Source: an uncultured Acetobacteraceae bacterium (GTDB lineage: Bacteria > Pseudomonadota > Alphaproteobacteria > Acetobacterales > Acetobacteraceae). Taken from it: 52,491 nt of DNA. The notes below the pieces were generated by a model. The model was not told the origin of the DNA. It did no database searches and saw nothing but the letters and a program-made list of their open reading frames with translations. Below, one piece after another: positions 47,617 to 52,491 of this stretch (position 1 is its first letter; every line of letters starts with the position of its first letter). The position numbers were made by a program, and so were the translations under genes. Where the stretch lies: NCBI GenBank assembly GCA_937873205.1, contig CALMVO010000031.1:1-52491 (forward strand), read 5' to 3'.

Positions 47617-49884
47617 TCAGCCGCGCCCCTCGCGCCACCAGGCAAGCATCAGCAGCAGCAGCGAGAGCGGCAGCACCGCCCAGGCCGGCAGCAGAGCGGT
47701 GGCCTTGAGGCCGGTGACCAGATGGGCGCCGTGCCGGCGCAGCCCGATCCAGCCCGGACCGCTCGCCGGCTCGCCGGCACCCACCAGCCGCAGCGCCGGG
47801 ATCGCCAGCCGCTCCGGATCGTCGCCGAGCCAGCCGACGCTGCCGCCCGTCCCGTGCACCAGCCCGGCCAGCACGGTCGCGGTGGCGCGCAGGTCGGACA
47901 GCTCCAGCGGATCGGCCGGACGGGCGGCGGCGAAGGCGCGCTGGTGCCCGTCGGTCACCTCCCAGATGCCGATCGCGGCGGCCGGCAGCACCGCCGCGGC
48001 GGTGCCGTCCGGGCGCGGCCGCAGGTCCAGCGGCGATCGGGTGCCGTCCGGAGCGATCACGGTGACGCGGGTGGCGGCGGCGCTGGCGACCGAGCGTCGG
48101 GTCGCGGTGAGGCGGCCGCCGGCGATGCGGGCGGAGAGCTGCTCCTCCTCGAGGTCGGGCTCCTTCATCAGCCAGTGCGCCAGCCGGCGCAGCAGCTCGG
48201 CCTGCGGCCCGCCGCCGCCCTCGCCGCGCGACCACATCCAGATCTGGTCCGACAGCAGCAGGGCGACGCGGCCCTGCTCGACACGGTCGAGCACCAGCAG
48301 CGGCGCCTGCCCCGGGCCGGTCATCAGCACCTGCGCGGTGCCGGCGGCCTCGGCCGGATCGGCGGCCAGCGCCCGATACCAAGGTCCCCAGCCATGGTCG
48401 CCGCGGGCGTCGGCGCCCGGGCCGGGATCGGGGGCTGGCGGCATCTGCGGCAGGTCGTCGGTGACCGGGTGGCGCCGCCCAAGCGCGGTCGGCATCGGCT
48501 GGTAGCGCTGCTCGACCAGGCCGCCCTCCTCGGGCACGTGCTCGGGCAGGATGTCGCCGAGCGGCGTATTCTGAAGGGAGCCGGGGCCGATGAACTCAGG
48601 GCCGGCGGTGACCAGCAGCCCGCCGCCGGCGCGCACGAAGTCGGCGATGTTGCGCAGGTAGGCCATCGGCAGGATGCCGCGGTTCTCGAACCCGTCCAGG
48701 ATGATGAGGTCGAACTGGTCGATCTTCTCCTGGAACAGCTCGCGCACCGGGAAGGCGATCAGCGCCAGCTCGTTCAGCGGCGTGGTGTCGTCCTTGTCGG
48801 GCGGCCGGAGGATGGTGAAGTGCACAAGGTCGACCGACGGATCGGCCTTCAGCAGCCGGCGCCAGACCCGCTCGCCCTGGTTCGGCGCGCCCGACACCAG
48901 CAGCACGCGCAGCCGGTCGCGCACGCCGTTGATCTGCACGATCGCCTGGTTGTTGAGGGTCGAGACCTCGCCCGGCAGCGTCGAGACCGACAGCGCCAGC
49001 AGCATCGGGCCGGGGCGGGTGACCGGCACGGTGATGTCCTGCGGCTGGCCGACCGCGACCTCGCGGGCGATCGGCGCATCGCCGTCGCGCCGGAGCGTCA
49101 GCGTGGCGGTGGCGGCCGCCCCGGGGGCCCCGGGAGCGGCTCCCAGATCGTCGACCTGTACGCGGAGCGTGGCGTCGTGGCCGACGATGCCGAACGGCGG
49201 CGCCTGCAGCACGCGCAGCCGGCGGTCGGTCTGCTCGCCCGCGGCGGGGATCAGCACGTGCAGGGGCGTGTCCGGGTTGCCGGACGGGAATGCCGGCCCG
49301 GTCCGTCCAGCCGGCGGCCGTGTCGGGGACGGGAGGGGCGCGTCGCTGGCCTGGCCGTCGGTGATGGCGACCACGGCGGCGATGCGGCCGCCGCCCTCGC
49401 CGGCCGGGATGCCGGCGGCGGCGCGCTCGATGGCGCCGACCAGCCGGGTGCCGCCCTCCGCCGGCGGCGCGATGCCGTCAGGCCCGGTGTCGCGGCCGTC
49501 CAGATCCCCGTCCGGCGCGCCCGAGCCCACCGTGATCACGCGCAGGCCGAGCCCGGGGATGCGCCGCGCCTCGGCCTCGATCGCGGCGGCGGTGCGGCTG
49601 GCGATCGCCGCACGGTCGCCGCCCCCCATCGAGCCGCTGCAGTCGACTGCCACCAGAAGCGTCTGCGGCAGCGCGCGCCAGTCCTGCCGCATCAGCAGCG
49701 GGCCGCCGAGCCACAGCAGCAGCAGCGCGAAGGCGAGCCCGCGCCACCAGGCGCCGCCGGCTCGTCGCAGCAGGGCGAGCAGCGTCGCTGCGGCGCAGGC
49801 CAGCCCCAGCAGCCAGAGCAGCCAGACCGGCAGCAGCGGCTGGAATTGCAGGCTGGCCAGGTGCGACAGCCGCGCCCCGCTCAC
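47617..49884 (-). CDS. vWA-containing membrane protein of the MoxR/DUF4159 type operon
   Basis: The 755-residue protein has two N-terminal membrane helices (about 15-40 and 48-65) and one at the C-terminus (LLPAWAVLPLSLLLLMLAWW). A von Willebrand A domain starts at AVDCSGSMGG, whose DxSxS residues are Asp81, Ser83 and Ser85, with AITDGQASDAP later. A glutamine-amidotransferase-like region follows (ILDGFENRGILPMAYLRNI, GGGLLVTAGPE). Such proteins sit in operons with MoxR ATPase, DUF58 and DUF4159 genes. Its start overlaps the preceding stop by four bases. Confidence 0.85.
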   Translation of the reverse strand: MSGARLSHLASLQFQPLLPVWLLWLLGLACAAATLLALLRRAGGAWWRGLAFALLLLWLGGPLLMRQDWRALPQTLLVAVDCSGSMGGGDRAAIASRTAAAIEAEARRIPGLGLRVITVGSGAPDGDLDGRDTGPDGIAPPAEGGTRLVGAIERAAAGIPAGEGGGRIAAVVAITDGQASDAPLPSPTRPPAGRTGPAFPSGNPDTPLHVLIPAAGEQTDRRLRVLQAPPFGIVGHDATLRVQVDDLGAAPGAPGAAATATLTLRRDGDAPIAREVAVGQPQDITVPVTRPGPMLLALSVSTLPGEVSTLNNQAIVQINGVRDRLRVLLVSGAPNQGERVWRRLLKADPSVDLVHFTILRPPDKDDTTPLNELALIAFPVRELFQEKIDQFDLIILDGFENRGILPMAYLRNIADFVRAGGGLLVTAGPEFIGPGSLQNTPLGDILPEHVPEEGGLVEQRYQPMPTALGRRHPVTDDLPQMPPAPDPGPGADARGDHGWGPWYRALAADPAEAAGTAQVLMTGPGQAPLLVLDRVEQGRVALLLSDQIWMWSRGEGGGGPQAELLRRLAHWLMKEPDLEEEQLSARIAGGRLTATRRSVASAAATRVTVIAPDGTRSPLDLRPRPDGTAAAVLPAAAIGIWEVTDGHQRAFAAARPADPLELSDLRATATVLAGLVHGTGGSVGWLGDDPERLAIPALRLVGAGEPASGPGWIGLRRHGAHLVTGLKATALLPAWAVLPLSLLLLMLAWWREGRG

Positions 49885-52491
49885 TCGCCCAGCCGCTGCA
49901 GCAGCGCCGGCACGTGCACCTGATCGGTCTTGTAGTTGCCGGTGAGCGCGTAGATCACCGCGTTGACGCCGAACCGGTAGGCCAGCGTGCGCTGGTCGTC
50001 GCCGCCCGGAATCACCGCGAAGGGAGGCTGGCCGGCGTCGTCCACCGCCCAGGCGGCGGCCCAGTCGTTGGCGCCGATGATTACCGGGCTCACCCCGTCA
50101 TTGCCGAGATCGTCGGCGCGCGCGATCCAGACCGGCGTGCCGACATAGCGGCCGGGAAACGCGTGCAGCAGGTAGAAGCTGTGCGACAGCACGTGCTGGC
50201 CGTCGACCGGGCGCAGCGACGGGATGTCGAGCCCGGCGGTGGCGCGGCGCAGCGCCGCCCGGGTGCCCGGCACGTCGAGGGTGAAGCCGGCGGTCGCGGT
50301 GTCCGACGGCGCCGGGTCGGTGCCCTGACCGGCTCCCTGGTCGGCGCTGGGATCGATGCCCTGGGTGTCGATCAGCAGGATGCCGCCATGGCCCATGTAG
50401 CTGGCCAGCGCCGCGGTCCAGGCCGGCGCCGGCACCGCGGGCACCGTCGCCGGGGTCACCGGCCAGTAGATCATCGGGTAGAAGGCGAGGTCGTCGCGGC
50501 CCGGCACCACGCCTTCCGGCTGGCCGAGCTGCGCCGAGGTGCGCGCGTTGGCGTAGCTGGACAGCCCCTGCAGACCCTCGCGCGAGACGGCGTCGACGCC
50601 CTCGTCGCCGGTGACGACGTAGGCGAGGCGCGTCTCCAGCGCTGCCGGCGGCACAGTTTCCAGTGGCACCGATGGCGCCGCGGCCTCGACCGCGCGGGCC
50701 GGCCCAGCGCCGGGCCAGGCGGTGCCGGCCGCCAGCAGCGCCAGCACGCCGGTGGCGATCCCGGCGCGGATGCGCCGACGGCGGACCGGCCCCCGGACGA
50801 GCCCCTGAACCGCCATCGTCGCCAGCAGGTCGATCGCCAGCAGCAGCAGCGACAGCGCCAGCAGCGCGGGTCCGAGCGGCCGGTCCGGCACGCGGTCGGC
50901 GAGGCTGCGCAGGGTGCCGAACGCGGCGGCCGGCGCCAGCGGCGGCAGCGCGTCGGCAAGGTTGAGAGTGCGCCGGCTGGCCGCCGGGCCATACAGCCCG
51001 GCCGGATGGGTCGGCGAGGCGGGGGTGCGGCCGAACGCGTCGTCAGCCAGGCCCTGCGCCGCGGGCGGTGGCGGCCCCAGCACCCCGTCGCCGCCCAGCG
51101 TCTCGACCGGCGACAGCACGGTGCGGTCGCCGGGGCTCGACAGCCCGATCGAGCGCTGCACCAGGCGCTGCAGCATCTCCGGGAAGAGCCCGGATAGCGG
51201 CAGGTTCGACCAGTCGGCATTGCTGGTGACGTGGAACAGCACCAGCTGGCCGTCGCCCAGCGCCGCATGGGTGACGAGCGGCGTCCCGTCAGCGAGACGC
51301 GCCCAGCTGCTGGCGGCGAGGTCGGCGGACGGCCGCGCCAGCACTTGGCGCGACACGGTGACCTCGTCCGGCACCGGCAGCCCCGCGAACGGCGAGCCGG
51401 CCGGGAAGGTGGCGGGATGCTCGGGATGGCTCCAGGACATGGCGCCGCCGAGTTCGCGGGTGCCGGCCAGCAGCTTGACCGGCAGCAGCGGGTTGGACAG
51501 CGCCGGGCGCGGCTGCGGCTGCGGCTGCGGCTGCGGCGGCGTCGCCTCCGCATCGGCCGCAGCTGCCACATCGGCATCGTCGTCGGGCGGTCCGGCATCG
51601 GTGCCGTCGCCGGCGGGCTCCGCCGCACGCGCCGCCAGCAAGGGACCGGCGAAGCGGATCAGGGTGCCGCCATGGCGGACCCAGGCGGCGATTCGGGCGC
51701 GGTCGGCCGGGTTCTCCAGAGTGCCGTCGGGTGCCACCAGCACCGACAACTGCCGCGACAGCAGCTGCTCGGGCGTGCCCTCGCGCAGCTCGGAGATCGG
51801 GGCCAGGGCGCGCCGCAGGTAGAACAGCGAGCCCAGCAGCGGGGTGTCGGCGCCGGCACGGCCGAGCAGGCCGATCGGGCGGCGGCGGTCGCCCTCGTCC
51901 AGCAGCCGGATGCCGCCCGGACCCGACACGCCGTCCAACACCAGCCGGGCGAGCTGGTTGCGCAGCTCGGCCGGCAGCATGATGGCGGCCTGCGCCGTGG
52001 CGGCTCCGGCGGCCAGCGGAACCGGGACCCGAACCAGCACCGCACCGGACGCGGTCTCGCCGTCCAGCGAGAGCAGGCGCGCCACCGGCTGCGGCGCGGT
52101 GGCGATGCGGCCGGTGAGGCGGCCGGCGCCCGGCACCGGCTGCTCCAGCACCGACAGGCCGCCTGGCCCGTCGCGCAGCTCCGAGACCGGGCCCATGGAC
52201 TGCAGCGCGCGGGCCAGCGCGCCGTCGCCCGGCGTCGCCAGCCCGTCCGAGACGTAGGTCACGCTGCCGACGTCGCCGGCCTCGGCGGTCAGCAGCGCGT
52301 GTGCCGCCGCGGCGCGGTCGACCGGCCAGGGCATCGGTGCCGCGATGTCGAGCCGGTCGCGCAACGGGCCCGGCGGCGAGGCCGGGGTCGGGCGCGGCGC
52401 GGCACCGGTGGCATCGGGCGCGGTCAGCAGCAGCCGCGCCGGCCGGCCGGCGCGGCCGGCGCGGTCCAGCGCGTCGCGGACTGCCTGCAGC
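49881..52491 (-). CDS. DUF4159-containing membrane protein (5'-truncated by the window edge)
   Basis: The frame stays open to the last base, so the gene starts beyond the window; about 870 residues are present. The visible N-terminal part resembles the BatA/vWA-like region (TYVSDGLATPGDGALARALQ). Membrane helices lie near the middle (LGPALLALSLLLLAIDLLAT and GIATGVLALLAAGTAWPGAG). The C-terminal 210 residues form DUF4159 (DDLAFYPMIYWPVT, GGILLIDTQG, YLLHAFPGRYVGTPVWIA). A PQPQPQPQPRP stretch comes from a (GGCTGC) repeat at 51511-51534. It is coupled to the downstream vWA gene. Function unknown. Confidence 0.85.
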   Translation of the reverse strand, partial: LQAVRDALDRAGRAGRPARLLLTAPDATGAAPRPTPASPPGPLRDRLDIAAPMPWPVDRAAAAHALLTAEAGDVGSVTYVSDGLATPGDGALARALQSMGPVSELRDGPGGLSVLEQPVPGAGRLTGRIATAPQPVARLLSLDGETASGAVLVRVPVPLAAGAATAQAAIMLPAELRNQLARLVLDGVSGPGGIRLLDEGDRRRPIGLLGRAGADTPLLGSLFYLRRALAPISELREGTPEQLLSRQLSVLVAPDGTLENPADRARIAAWVRHGGTLIRFAGPLLAARAAEPAGDGTDAGPPDDDADVAAAADAEATPPQPQPQPQPRPALSNPLLPVKLLAGTRELGGAMSWSHPEHPATFPAGSPFAGLPVPDEVTVSRQVLARPSADLAASSWARLADGTPLVTHAALGDGQLVLFHVTSNADWSNLPLSGLFPEMLQRLVQRSIGLSSPGDRTVLSPVETLGGDGVLGPPPPAAQGLADDAFGRTPASPTHPAGLYGPAASRRTLNLADALPPLAPAAAFGTLRSLADRVPDRPLGPALLALSLLLLAIDLLATMAVQGLVRGPVRRRRIRAGIATGVLALLAAGTAWPGAGPARAVEAAAPSVPLETVPPAALETRLAYVVTGDEGVDAVSREGLQGLSSYANARTSAQLGQPEGVVPGRDDLAFYPMIYWPVTPATVPAVPAPAWTAALASYMGHGGILLIDTQGIDPSADQGAGQGTDPAPSDTATAGFTLDVPGTRAALRRATAGLDIPSLRPVDGQHVLSHSFYLLHAFPGRYVGTPVWIARADDLGNDGVSPVIIGANDWAAAWAVDDAGQPPFAVIPGGDDQRTLAYRFGVNAVIYALTGNYKTDQVHVPALLQRLGE
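51511..51534. repeat. Hexanucleotide tandem repeat (GGCTGC)4
   Basis: Four perfect GGCTGC units, read on the minus strand as Gln-Pro codons, encode the PQ-repeat linker of the DUF4159 protein. Unit gain or loss would stay in frame. Confidence 0.8.

Noticed and set aside
47344..49923. 859-residue + strand open frame opposite the vWA gene
   Set aside because: No motif is recognisable, and the opposite strand carries a vWA DxSxS domain and membrane helices. It is a shadow frame.

Overview
The window looks like a chromosomal segment of a high-GC alphaproteobacterium, most likely an acetic-acid-bacteria relative (Acetobacteraceae / Rhodospirillales). The reasons are the codon usage, the ribosomal gene order without rpsD or rpmJ in the alpha operon, a CcrM-type methyltransferase next to RNase HII, and a general-stress (EcfG-type) promoter. 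The family placement is inference from memory of homologues, not a computed result. I see no phage, insertion sequence, CRISPR array, tRNA or rRNA.

Layout. 1-20.1 kb is the core information-processing block, all on the + strand: the 3' part of rpoC, then str (rpsL-rpsG-tuf, with no fusA between rpsG and tuf), S10 (rpsJ to rpsQ), spc (rplN to rplO, secY, adk) and alpha (rpsM-rpsK-rpoA-rplQ) genes, tightly packed with many 1-8 nt overlaps. Promoter-like sites precede rpsL and rpsM, and hairpins follow rpoC and tuf. 20.2-25.4 kb holds a large transglutaminase/DUF2126 protein, a stomatin-like SPFH protein and an ExoX-like exonuclease (+). 25.4-31.8 kb holds a threonine-dehydratase-like PLP enzyme (-), a translationally coupled glycosyltransferase 2 plus VTT/DedA-like membrane protein pair (+), and a three-gene (-) operon of a zinc-ribbon HExxH protein and two polytopic membrane proteins. 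Together these may be an envelope glycan or glycolipid module.

32-43 kb is a complete MdtABC-type RND efflux operon with its outer-membrane factor (-). It is bracketed by two short CsbD-like stress proteins (+). The first is followed by a DUF1328 membrane peptide; the second lies behind a good EcfG-type promoter (GGAAC-N16-CGTT). Between the efflux operon and the second CsbD-like gene sits an orphan 57-residue gene with its own promoter, a leader hairpin and a terminator. 43-45 kb carries rnhB and ccrM (+). 45.1-52.5 kb (-) carries an RhtA-like exporter, an ankyrin-like secreted protein, a TspO-like protein, and a vWA/DUF4159 membrane pair of which the upstream gene runs off the window end.

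Two families of long intergenic palindromes are scattered through the window. Family A is built on a GGGGCTCTGCCCCTGGACCC core (four full or half copies). Family B is built on GAGCATC...TATCCGATCG and supplies TAG stop codons to the genes it abuts. Both sit at 3' ends and probably work as bidirectional terminators or REP-like elements.
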